DNA of 5,710 nucleotides from positions 1 through 5,710 of the forward strand of contig JBPYFB010000027.1 of NCBI GenBank assembly GCA_051986465.1, in the 5' to 3' direction. Each line of letters opens with the position of its first letter. Within the stretch, counting starts at the first letter, position 1. A model generated the notes under the pieces. The model saw nothing but the letters and a program-made list of their open reading frames with translations. It made no database searches and was not told the DNA's origin. Positions 1 through 5,710 of this stretch are shown piece by piece. Both the position numbers and the translations under genes were made by a program. This DNA is from DATEJJ01 sp051986465. GTDB taxonomy: Bacteria > Actinomycetota > Actinomycetes > Mycobacteriales > Micromonosporaceae.

Positions 1-1962
1 GCTTACGGCTACCAACCCGCTCTCGATGGCGTGCGCGCCCTGGCGGTCACCGCGGTGCTGCTCTTCCACGGCGGGGTCGGCTTCCTGCCGGGCGGATTCC
101 TCGGCGTGGACGCGTTCTTCGTACTCTCCGGCTTCCTCATCACGTCGCTGCTGCTCGCCGAGCACCGCCGCTACGGCCGGATCCGGCTCGCCGCGTTCTG
201 GGGACGCCGGGCCCGGCGCCTGCTGCCGGCCCTGCTCCTCGTGCTTGTCTGCGTGGTGTCCGCGGGCCGCTTCCTGCTGCCGCCGGTCGAGGTGCAGCTA
301 CTGCGTGGCGATGCACTGGCCGCGCTCGGTTACGTGGCCAACTGGCGCATGCTCTACCGCGGCAGCGACTACTTCGCCCAGACCGCCGCGCCGTCGCCGC
401 TGCAACACACCTGGTCGCTCGGCATCGAGGAGCAGTTCTACCTGTTGTGGCCGCTGATCGTGGTGGCGCTCGTGGTGCTGGCGAAACGGCCGCGGGCGCT
501 GCTTGCCGCCGCGCTGCTCGGCGCCGCCGCTTCGGCGATCTCAGACATCATCTGGTACCGGCCGGATGACGTGAATCGCGACTACTTCGGTACGGACACC
601 CGCGCCCAGGCGCTGCTGATCGGCTGCGCGCTCGCGGTCGTCCTCGCGCAACCGTCGGGCCGGCGATGGCGCGCCCCACGCCACTCCGTACTCGGACTGC
701 TCGCGCTCGCCGGCGCCGCCGGTACCGCATGGTTGTGGACGCACGCCGAGGGCACCGCGGCCTGGCTCTACCACGGCGGCCTGACCCTGGGCGCGCTGGC
801 CGTCGCGGCGGTCATCGCGCACGCGGTACGCAGCCCCGCCTCGCCCACAGCGCGCCTGCTCGGCCTGGCGCCGCTGGTACGCCTCGGGCGCATCTCCTAC
901 GGCGTGTACCTGTGGCACTGGCCGCTGTTCCAGTTCGTCGGCTCGGCGCGTACCGGCCTGACCGGTCCCGTGCTGCTGGCCGTACGGGTCGCGCTGACGC
1001 TGCTGGTCGCCACGGCCTCGTACCACCTTGTGGAGCGCCCGATCCGGGAGGGCCGCTGGCTGCGCCACGCACCGCGCCTGGTACCCGTCGCCGCGGTGAC
1101 CGTGGCGGTCGGGCTGACGGTCGCGGCGGTGGGTATCGCCACGATGCCCAGCACCACGCTCGCGGCCGGTACCTCGCCCGCGGCGCCCATCGTCGTGGCG
1201 AACCCGACGGCGCGCCCGAGCATGCGCGGCACGCCCGGCGCGGCCCCGGCACCCATGCGCCGACCGGGCCGCCGCGCCGGCTCGCAGCCCCGGGTCACGG
1301 TTCTCGGCGACTCGGTGGCGTGGACGCTCGGTACCTACCTGCCGCCGCACCCCGGTATCGACGTGAGCGTGGGCGCCGTCGAGGGCTGCGGCATCGCGCT
1401 GCTCCCCGACATTCTGCAGTTGGGTTCCCCGCACACCAACTACCCGTACTGCACCGCGTGGCCGACGATCTGGCGCCGGGCGGTCAACGCCGAAGACCCC
1501 GACGTGTCGGTGATCCTGCTGGACCGCTGGGAACTGATGGACCGCAAGCTGAACGGCGTGTACCAGCACGTCGGGCAGGCGCCGTACGACGCGTACCTGA
1601 CCGGCCAGCTCGACCAGGCGATCGCGGTGGCGAGTGCCCGGGGCGCGCGCGTGGTACTGCTGACCGCGCCGTACACGCACCGGGCCGAGGCGCCCGGCGG
1701 CGGCCTGTACCCGGAGGACGAGCCGGCGCGGGTGGACGCGTGGAACCGGCTGCTGAACGCCGAGGCGGCGAAGCATCCGGCGACCATCACAGTGCTCGAC
1801 CTCAACCGGCTCGTCTGTCCAAACGGGACGTTCACGTGGAGCGTCAACGGCTTGCGGGTACGCAGCGACGGGCTGCACTTCACGCCCGAGGGGGTACAGC
1901 AGGTCATCGCGCCCTGGCTGCTGCCCAAACTCGCCGCCATCGCCGCTACCGGGGAACCGTGA
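1..1962 (+). CDS. Acyltransferase family 3 membrane protein with C-terminal SGNH domain (5' end missing)
   Basis: This is an OafA/OatA-like membrane O-acyltransferase. In the family, the membrane domain brings an acyl group across the membrane and the extracytoplasmic SGNH domain helps place it on a sugar, glycan or secreted product. The frame is open from base 1 and already shows the family N-terminus (YQPALDGVRALAV), so the true start is probably only a few codons upstream; 653 residues are visible. Counting from the first visible codon, the acyltransferase-3 signature R-x10-H is R12/H23, followed by FFVLSGFLI, then TWSLGIEEQFY (137-147), YLWHWP (303-308) and the closing ERP (345-347), with about ten hydrophobic segments. 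A Pro/Ala-rich linker (about 385-425) leads to the SGNH domain: GDS with Ser438, and DGLH with Asp623 and His626 near the end. Length fits the two-domain class. The acceptor cannot be told from sequence. No partner gene lies on this strand. Confidence 0.93.
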   Translation, partial: AYGYQPALDGVRALAVTAVLLFHGGVGFLPGGFLGVDAFFVLSGFLITSLLLAEHRRYGRIRLAAFWGRRARRLLPALLLVLVCVVSAGRFLLPPVEVQLLRGDALAALGYVANWRMLYRGSDYFAQTAAPSPLQHTWSLGIEEQFYLLWPLIVVALVVLAKRPRALLAAALLGAAASAISDIIWYRPDDVNRDYFGTDTRAQALLIGCALAVVLAQPSGRRWRAPRHSVLGLLALAGAAGTAWLWTHAEGTAAWLYHGGLTLGALAVAAVIAHAVRSPASPTARLLGLAPLVRLGRISYGVYLWHWPLFQFVGSARTGLTGPVLLAVRVALTLLVATASYHLVERPIREGRWLRHAPRLVPVAAVTVAVGLTVAAVGIATMPSTTLAAGTSPAAPIVVANPTARPSMRGTPGAAPAPMRRPGRRAGSQPRVTVLGDSVAWTLGTYLPPHPGIDVSVGAVEGCGIALLPDILQLGSPHTNYPYCTAWPTIWRRAVNAEDPDVSVILLDRWELMDRKLNGVYQHVGQAPYDAYLTGQLDQAIAVASARGARVVLLTAPYTHRAEAPGGGLYPEDEPARVDAWNRLLNAEAAKHPATITVLDLNRLVCPNGTFTWSVNGLRVRSDGLHFTPEGVQQVIAPWLLPKLAAIAATGEP

Positions 1963-1963
1963 A

Positions 1964-3061
1964 TCATGCCAGGTGGGCGGTGTCGTTGACGGTTCGGACC
2001 GCGATACCGCCATCCGCCCAGTAGTCCACAATAGACAGACCGGCCGGATCGAGGTACAGCCGGTACAGCAGCTCGTCGCCACCGCCGAGCGCGTCGCGCA
2101 GTATCAGCTTGAGCGGCGACACGTGGGACACCACCGCCACCCACTGGCTCGGGTACCGCTCCCGCACCCGGGTCAGCGCCCGCCGCGCCCGTACCGCCAC
2201 CGCGCGCAGGGACTCCCCCTCAGGCGGTGCGACCGCGGTCGAGGCGAGCCAGCGCTCCAGCTCCTTGGGCCACCCGTCGCGTACCTCCGCGAAGGTGTGC
2301 CCCTCCCACGCACCGAAGTCGCACTCGACCAGGTCCGGGTCGGTCTCCACGGGTACGCCGCCGGCGGCTGACGCGATCGCGCGCGCGGTCTCGGTACACC
2401 TGCCCAGGGGTGAGCTGACCACGGCCGCGAGCGGCCCGCCCAGGCCGGCCACCCGCGCCGCCGCCGCCGCTGCCTGTGCCCTGCCCCGGTCGGCGAGCGG
2501 GGTGTCGCCGCGGCCCGAGTAGCGGCGCTGCGCGGTCAGCTCGGTCTCCCCGTGCCGGACCAGGATCAGGCGGATCGGCGCGGCGGCCGGCGGTTCCCAG
2601 GACCGGGACGGCGGCGCCTGCTCCCCGACCGCCTCCTGCTCGCCAGTGTCCACTTCGGACTCGGCCGCGTCCATCGCCCGGTTCGCGAGCGCGTCGGCGT
2701 GCCGGTTGCGCTCGCGCGGTACCCAGCCGAACCGTACCCGCTCGAAGGCTTTCGCGATCGCGGCCGCCTCCGCGGCGAGCGGGCGCAGCGCCGGATGCTT
2801 GATCTGCCACCGGCCGGACATCTGCTCGACGACGAGCTTGGAGTCCATCCGCACCTCGACCTCGCGTGCGCCCAGTTCGGCGGCGGCGGCGAGGCCGGCG
2901 ATCAGGCCGCTGTACTCGGCGACGTTGTTGGTCGTCACGCCCAACGAACCGGAGCGCTCGGCCAGTACCTCCCCGGTATCCGCGTCGCGCACCAGCGCGC
3001 CGTACCCGCCCGGCCCGGGGTTGCCCCGCGAGCCGCCGTCCGCCTCGACAACAACCTTCAC
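1964..3061 (-). CDS. Bifunctional RNase HI / histidine phosphatase (CobC-like), Rv2228c type
   Basis: This 365-residue fusion has two enzyme domains. Residues 1-131 are RNase HI, which cuts the RNA strand of RNA-DNA hybrids: EADGGSRGNPGP with Asp8, NNVAEY with Glu49, MDSKLV with Asp73 and RNRHADALAN with Asp123 give the full DEDD metal site. A 30-residue acidic then Pro-rich linker follows. Residues 162-365 are a histidine phosphatase: RHGET with the phosphate-accepting His170, SSPLGR with Arg221, Glu246 in ECDFG as likely acid, and SHVSPLK with His313. In M. tuberculosis the homologue Rv2228c has RNase H activity and an alpha-ribazole phosphatase (CobC)-like domain; the substrate of the second domain here is an inference. 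The GTG start has a good AAAGGAG five bases upstream. All catalytic residues are present. It lies downstream of the zinc-ribbon and Nif3 genes, separated by a repeat-bearing gap. Confidence 0.95.
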   Translation of the reverse strand: MKVVVEADGGSRGNPGPGGYGALVRDADTGEVLAERSGSLGVTTNNVAEYSGLIAGLAAAAELGAREVEVRMDSKLVVEQMSGRWQIKHPALRPLAAEAAAIAKAFERVRFGWVPRERNRHADALANRAMDAAESEVDTGEQEAVGEQAPPSRSWEPPAAAPIRLILVRHGETELTAQRRYSGRGDTPLADRGRAQAAAAAARVAGLGGPLAAVVSSPLGRCTETARAIASAAGGVPVETDPDLVECDFGAWEGHTFAEVRDGWPKELERWLASTAVAPPEGESLRAVAVRARRALTRVRERYPSQWVAVVSHVSPLKLILRDALGGGDELLYRLYLDPAGLSIVDYWADGGIAVRTVNDTAHLA

Positions 3062-3066
3062 CGCCG

Positions 3067-3073
3067 CTCCTTT
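3067..3073 (-). promoter_or_regulatory. Ribosome binding site of the RNase HI/phosphatase gene
   Basis: Reading the minus strand, AAAGGAG stands five bases before the GTG at 3061. It is a close match to the actinobacterial anti-Shine-Dalgarno and supports this GTG as the start. It also shows that translation of this gene can begin independently of the upstream zinc-ribbon gene. Confidence 0.8.
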
Positions 3074-3090
3074 CTCGCGGTCCCCTTCGT

Positions 3091-3153
3091 CGCAACTTCA
3101 TTGAAGTTGCGGTGTTGGCGGGGCCGGGACACCGCAACTTCAATGAAGTTGCG
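3091..3153. repeat. Perfect 25-bp inverted repeat built from two 21-bp palindromes
   Basis: Two copies of the same palindrome stand in the gap before the RNase HI gene. Copy 1 (3091-3111) and copy 2 (3133-3153) each have the arm CGCAACTTCA, one central base (T in copy 1, A in copy 2) and the mirrored arm TGAAGTTGCG. With the inner GTGT (3112-3115) and ACAC (3129-3132), the whole block is a perfect inverted repeat, 3091-3115 against 3129-3153, around a 13-base GC-rich spacer. The centres are 42 bp apart, about four helical turns. The palindromes are about half A+T inside DNA that is over 70% GC. They could be a paired operator for a dimeric regulator, an RNA hairpin in the operon transcript, or a copy of a genome-wide palindromic element. 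The sequence alone does not decide. I saw no further copy in the window. Confidence 0.95.
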
Positions 3154-3172
3154 GTGATCTTGGGGTGATCAC
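3154..3172. repeat. Small hairpin directly abutting the second palindrome
   Basis: GTGATC (3154-3159) pairs with GATCAC (3167-3172) around the seven-base loop TTGGGGT. It begins at the base after palindrome copy 2. In the same place after copy 1 there is a weaker counterpart, GTGT...ACAC (3112-3132). Each palindrome is therefore followed by a GTG...CAC stem, as if a unit of about 40 bp had been duplicated. There is no T-run, so it does not look like a classical intrinsic terminator on either strand. Confidence 0.6.
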
Positions 3173-3201
3173 GGCGGCGGCACGGGCAGCCACGGCGGCG
3201 G
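3170..3201. repeat. Short GC-rich direct repeat after the zinc-ribbon gene
   Basis: CACGGCGGCGG occurs at 3170-3180 and 3191-3201, 21 bases apart, with a related CACGGGCAGC between them. The second copy runs into a GC palindrome (GGCGGCCGCC). This lies just beyond the stop of the zinc-ribbon gene (minus strand) and fills the rest of the gap up to 3213. It may be no more than GC-rich low-complexity sequence. Confidence 0.45.
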
Positions 3202-3213
3202 CCGCCGCGACGG

Positions 3214-3954
3214 TCACAGCCCGGACTCAGCCGTACGCACCAGGATCCGGCGGCACTCCTCGCAGCGGAAGACCTCGTCGGGTTCGGCGGTCCGTACGGC
3301 GACCAGGTCACTGCCGGACAGCTCCAGCCGGCAACCCTCGCACCGGCCGGCGCGCAGCATCGCGGCGCCCACCCCGCCGGACGACTCCCGGATCCGGTCA
3401 TAGAGCGCGACCAGGTCGGCCGGCAGCCCGCTCACCAGCGGAGCGCGCTCGGCTTGACGCGCCTCCTCCTCCTTGGCTATCGCGGCGAGCGCCTCGTCCC
3501 GGCGGCTCTCCGCGCCGGCGATCTGTTCGCGCCGCTCCGCCAGCCGTGCGCGTACCTCCTCGAGGGCGGCCTGGGCCGTCTCCCGCTGCTCCATCAGCTC
3601 CAGCTCGGCGTCCTCCAGCTCGGACTTGCGCCGGGCCAGCGAGGCGATCTCGTGCTGCAGCGCCTCCAGCTCGCGCACCGGCCCGGTACCCGCGTCCAGC
3701 CGGCTCTGGTCCTTGGCGGCCCGGGTACGGACCTGGTCCACGTCCCGCTCCAGGCGCGCGATGTCCCGGTCGAGGTCGTCCACGCCGACCTGCGCGCGTA
3801 CCCGCTCGTCGTCGGCGGCGGCCGCCTCCCGGGCCAGCCGGCTCAGCTCGGCATGCTCCGGCAGGTTGCGCCGGCGATGGTTGAGCTGGGCGAGCGTGGT
3901 GTCGATGGCTTGCAGATCGAGCAGGCGACGCTGGGCGTCCGGGTCGGCCTTCAC
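3214..3954 (-). CDS. C4-type zinc-ribbon, coiled-coil protein (DUF164 / Rv2229c family)
   Basis: This 246-residue cytoplasmic protein has a long charged coiled coil (about 9-170, rich in Glu, Arg, Ala and Gln, with heptad-like leucines) followed by a zinc ribbon. CEGC (Cys205, Cys208) and CEEC (Cys231, Cys234) supply four cysteine ligands. The preceding LYDRIRESSGGVGAAML is typical of the family. Distant relatives include Helicobacter FlgZ (HP0958), reported to bind RNA and protein partners; the actinobacterial role is not known, so a nucleic-acid link is an inference. I chose the GTG at 3954 rather than an upstream in-frame start near 4080. It has AAGGAG eight bases before it and overlaps the Nif3 stop as GTGA, and the longer version adds an Arg-rich tail that is the Nif3 coding region read in another frame. 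The overlap predicts translational coupling with Nif3. Confidence 0.93.
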   Translation of the reverse strand: MKADPDAQRRLLDLQAIDTTLAQLNHRRRNLPEHAELSRLAREAAAADDERVRAQVGVDDLDRDIARLERDVDQVRTRAAKDQSRLDAGTGPVRELEALQHEIASLARRKSELEDAELELMEQRETAQAALEEVRARLAERREQIAGAESRRDEALAAIAKEEEARQAERAPLVSGLPADLVALYDRIRESSGGVGAAMLRAGRCEGCRLELSGSDLVAVRTAEPDEVFRCEECRRILVRTAESGL

Positions 3955-4808
3955 GGGCGCGGCTCCTTGTCGTCGAGGAGACGGATATGCACGGTCCAGG
4001 GGTCGGTGACGAGGTCGGAGACGGCGACCTCGGTACCGGGAAAGGCGGGGCGCAGCGCGCCGGCGAGCTCGTCCAGCCACGGCCGCTCGGTGGCCCAGTG
4101 CGCGGCGTCGATCAGGGCCGGCCCGCCGCCGGCCAGGTGCTCGCTCGCCGGGTGGTGGCGCAGGTCAGCGGTGAGGTACGCGTCGACCCCGGCCGCCACC
4201 GCGTCGGCCAGGTACGTGTCGCCGGCACCGCCGCACACCGCAACCGTGGACACCATGCGGTCCGCCGTACCCGCGGCCCGCACGCCCCACGCGGTGGGCG
4301 GCAGGGCATCCGCGGCGAGCCGGGTCAGCTCCGCCAGCGCGACGGGTGCCGGCAGCCGCCCGACCCGGCCCGAGCCCCGGCCCTGCCCGGCGGCGGCCCC
4401 CTCGGCCGGGCGCAACGGCCGCAGCTGACCGAGGCCGAGCCGGGCGGCGAGCGCGTCCGAGACGCCCGGCGCGGCGACGTCGGCGTTGGTATGCGCGACG
4501 AACAGCGCGATGCCCGCCTTGATCATCCGGTGCACGATGCGGCCCTTGTACGTCACCGGCGCCACGCTGGACACGCCGCGCAGCAGTAGCGGATGGTGCG
4601 TCACGAGCAGATCCGCGCCGCCCGCCACGGCCTCCTCGACCGTCTCGGGTACGCAGTCGACCGCGAGCAGGATCCGGCGTACCGGCGCCTGCGGCTCGCC
4701 GAGGACCAGCCCCACCCGGTCCCACTCCTCGGCCCAGCCGGGCGGGTACCGGTCCTGGAGCCAGGCCACGACGTCGGCGACGCTGACCGGCCCCGGCCCC
4801 TCACTCAC
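3951..4808 (-). CDS. Nif3-like dinuclear metal centre protein (YbgI/YqfO family, Rv2230c type)
   Basis: This Nif3/DUF34 family protein has 285 residues from the chosen start. Members form ring-shaped hexamers with a two-metal site; they are sometimes named GTP cyclohydrolase 1 type 2, but the cellular reaction is unsettled. The metal ligands are all visible: THHPLL (His71, His72), HTNAD (Asp110) and DAAHWATE (His237, Glu241). The N-terminal EEWDRVGLVLG and the C-terminal LTADLRHH are also typical. It lacks the extra central domain of the about 370-residue YqfO type. The start is uncertain: in-frame GTGs at 4826, 4817 and 4808 all lack a good Shine-Dalgarno. I prefer 4808 (MSEGPGPVSVADVV) because homologues begin close to the VADVV block; the earliest would add six residues. 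It follows the flavoprotein by about 45 bases and overlaps the zinc-ribbon gene by four, so it is probably co-transcribed with both. Confidence 0.94.
   Translation of the reverse strand: MSEGPGPVSVADVVAWLQDRYPPGWAEEWDRVGLVLGEPQAPVRRILLAVDCVPETVEEAVAGGADLLVTHHPLLLRGVSSVAPVTYKGRIVHRMIKAGIALFVAHTNADVAAPGVSDALAARLGLGQLRPLRPAEGAAAGQGRGSGRVGRLPAPVALAELTRLAADALPPTAWGVRAAGTADRMVSTVAVCGGAGDTYLADAVAAGVDAYLTADLRHHPASEHLAGGGPALIDAAHWATERPWLDELAGALRPAFPGTEVAVSDLVTDPWTVHIRLLDDKEPRP
3963..3968 (-). promoter_or_regulatory. Ribosome binding site of the zinc-ribbon gene
   Basis: On the minus strand AAGGAG lies eight bases before the GTG at 3954, inside the last codons of the Nif3-like gene. It settles the start of the zinc-ribbon protein against longer alternatives. 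Confidence 0.75.
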
Positions 4809-4853
4809 GGCGGTCACGGCACGCACGCTTTGCTGACGCTCACGGCCGCGAGG

Positions 4854-5477
4854 TTACCAGCGAGCTACGCCGTCGTGGCCCGCCTGGGCGAGCGCGGTGA
4901 GCGTCAGGTGCCAGGGAAACTCGTCGACGTGCTCGTCGCCGGTGCCGGGCGGGTGCGGCGTGACGACCTCCGGGCCGAACAGCACCACCACGCCCCACTC
5001 GCGCAGCAGCTCGACGTTGCGTACGAACGCGGGGTGCGCGGCCATCGCCGCGTTCGTGTACGGCATGGCCACGATCGGCAGGCCCTTGCCGAGCCCCTCC
5101 ACGAGCATGCCGAGCGGGAGGGTGTCGGCGATTCCGGCGGCGAACTTGTTGATCGTGTTGGTGGTCGCCGGGGCCACCACGATCCCGTGCGGCTCGGGCA
5201 GCACGTCGAGGTCGCCCGGGTTCTTGTAGGTGCTGCGCACCGGGTGCCCGGTCTGCGCGACCAGGGCGGGTACGTCGATGAACTTGCGACCGTCGGGCGA
5301 GGCCACCAGGCAGACGTCCCAGCCGTCGCGCCGGGCGAGAGCCACGAGCCGGCCGACCGCGCGGGCCGCCGGCGAACCGCATGCGAGGACGTACAGCACC
5401 CGCCCCGGCGTGGCGCCGGGGGCGACCGTCTCAGACTCCGACGCCCATGTGCTCGGCGAGTTCGACGACCGGTGCAC
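4854..5477 (-). CDS. HFCD-type flavoprotein (PF02441-like), not clearly a decarboxylase
   Basis: This protein of about 207 residues has the Rossmann-like fold of FMN-binding cysteine decarboxylases (CoaC, EpiD, HAL3). The first strand is VLYVLACGSPAA (27-38), the FMN-binding motif is APATTNTINK (102-111) with AAGIADTL after it, and the substrate-clamp region reads MPYTNAAM (138-145) in place of the usual PAMNxxM. In an ungapped alignment by eye, the catalytic His about 13 residues before the AP of that motif is replaced by Asp, so a phosphopantothenoylcysteine decarboxylase role is doubtful. The start is open. GTG at 5477 has AAGGG eight bases upstream and overlaps the regulator gene by 47 bases, giving a Ser/Thr-rich lead of 26 residues. 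GTG at 5399 gives 181 residues starting exactly at the first strand. GC-ending codons between 5431 and 5399 favour a start upstream of 5399. Actinomycetes often carry this family beside an HTH regulator, as here. Confidence 0.88.
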   Translation of the reverse strand: MHRSSNSPSTWASESETVAPGATPGRVLYVLACGSPAARAVGRLVALARRDGWDVCLVASPDGRKFIDVPALVAQTGHPVRSTYKNPGDLDVLPEPHGIVVAPATTNTINKFAAGIADTLPLGMLVEGLGKGLPIVAMPYTNAAMAAHPAFVRNVELLREWGVVVLFGPEVVTPHPPGTGDEHVDEFPWHLTLTALAQAGHDGVARW

Positions 5478-5710
5478 CAGGGGTACCCTTCGTCCTCCGC
5501 AGGATGTCCGACAGGACCTCGTGCGCGATCGGCCGGCACCGGATCTCGGAGGGGGCGAGCCGATCGCCTTCCAGCAGCATCTCACTCGCCCATTCAACAT
5601 CGCCGATCTGAGCGAGGCCGCGCGCCAGATCGACGTAGTGGTGCGCCCGGCGCTCTGGCATCAGCGCCATGAATCGTTCCTTCTCGATGCCTTCGTGCGT
5701 CTCCACCGCC
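5431..5710 (-). CDS. C-terminal part of a probable XRE-family regulator (5' end outside window)
   Basis: Only the last 92 or so residues are visible, and the frame stays open to the window edge, so the start and any DNA-binding domain lie upstream. The visible part (HHYVDLARGLAQIGDVEWA, then a leucine-rich helix, IRCRPIAHEVLSDILRR, and an end of VVELAEHMGVGV) resembles the helical, TPR-like tail of actinobacterial helix-turn-helix regulators that sit beside flavoprotein genes. I recognise this by pattern; no HTH is visible here. An internal GTG at 5706 could be mistaken for a start but has no sign of being one. Codon use is less GC-biased than its neighbours, with several GAA and GAT codons plus CGA, GTT, CCA and GCA, which could mean a less optimised or more recently moved gene. 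Its stop lies inside the 5' end of the flavoprotein frame, suggesting coupled expression. Confidence 0.7.
   Translation of the reverse strand, partial: AVETHEGIEKERFMALMPERRAHHYVDLARGLAQIGDVEWASEMLLEGDRLAPSEIRCRPIAHEVLSDILRRTKGTPGAPVVELAEHMGVGV
5486..5490 (-). promoter_or_regulatory. Possible ribosome binding site of the flavoprotein gene
   Basis: On the minus strand AAGGG stands eight bases before the GTG at 5477, preceded by GGAGGAC. It lies inside the regulator coding region, where it also encodes Arg-Thr-Lys-Gly, so it may be coincidental. It is the main local support for the longer flavoprotein start. Confidence 0.35.

Noticed and set aside
1954..1995. GAACCGT (1954-1960) and ACGGTTC (1989-1995) as a bidirectional terminator between the convergent genes
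   Set aside because: The stem is only seven pairs with a 28-base loop and no T-run, so it is too weak to call.
541..2082. A 513-codon minus-strand open frame opposite the acyltransferase gene
   Set aside because: It is antisense to a gene with clear family motifs, gives an Arg/Gly/Ala-rich product without recognisable domains, and is a usual by-product of high GC content.
3115..3143. TTGAAG inside the palindrome (minus strand) as a -35 box for the RNase HI gene
   Set aside because: No TANNNT-like -10 box stands 16-19 bases downstream; the hexamer is explained by the palindrome itself.
2552..3168. Plus-strand open frames ending in the palindromes
   Set aside because: They are antisense to RNase HI and their tails are just the repeated palindrome translated.
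3091..3201. A small CRISPR array or transposon end
   Set aside because: There are only two palindromic copies in opposite orientation, no spacer series, no cas or transposase gene and no visible target-site duplication.
2220..3401. A minus-strand open frame running through the palindrome gap and parts of both neighbours
   Set aside because: It is out of frame with two well-supported genes, and its product is low-complexity Arg/Gly sequence.
3454..4428. Long plus-strand open frames opposite the zinc-ribbon and Nif3 genes
   Set aside because: The minus-strand frames carry metal-binding motifs of known families; the plus-strand translations show none.
4805..4845. Three copies of TCACGG between the flavoprotein and Nif3 genes
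   Set aside because: They are irregularly spaced, short, and partly coding; a chance occurrence in GC-rich DNA is likely.
4593..5672. A 359-codon plus-strand open frame opposite Nif3, flavoprotein and regulator
   Set aside because: It crosses three supported genes on the other strand and its translation resembles no protein family.

Overview
The window is a stretch of very GC-rich (roughly 70% or more) bacterial chromosome with GTG starts, dense packing and short intergenic gaps. This points to an actinomycete. The order Nif3-like protein, C4 zinc-ribbon coiled-coil protein, RNase HI/phosphatase fusion matches the Mycobacterium tuberculosis Rv2230c-Rv2229c-Rv2228c block. The flavoprotein next to a helix-turn-helix regulator tail is a pairing common in Streptomyces and Micromonosporaceae. 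Micromonosporaceae is my best guess for the family, as an inference only. No tRNA, rRNA, CRISPR array, transposase or phage gene is visible.

Layout. Bases 1-1962 (+ strand) are the end of a membrane acyltransferase-3 protein with a C-terminal SGNH domain; its start lies before the window. Its stop codon is one base from the stop of the convergent minus-strand RNase HI/histidine phosphatase gene (1964-3061). Bases 3062-3213 are the only real intergenic gap. They hold two 21-bp palindromes that together form a perfect 25-bp inverted repeat, then a small hairpin and a short GC-rich direct repeat. Upstream on the minus strand come the zinc-ribbon gene (3214-3954) and the Nif3-like gene (3951-4808), joined by a 4-bp GTGA overlap. 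Next are an HFCD-type flavoprotein (4854-5477, start uncertain) and the C-terminal end of a probable XRE-type regulator (5431-5710, running off the window).

How the genes may work together. All five minus-strand genes read the same way with little space, except for the repeat-bearing gap, and could be one or two transcripts. The zinc-ribbon, Nif3 and RNase H genes form a conserved actinobacterial housekeeping neighbourhood; their joint role is not established. The regulator and flavoprotein look like a separate module placed upstream. The acyltransferase is an independent surface or product O-acylation gene on the opposite strand. The most unusual features are the palindrome pair at 3091-3153 and a strong excess of GTAC/GGTACC across the whole window.
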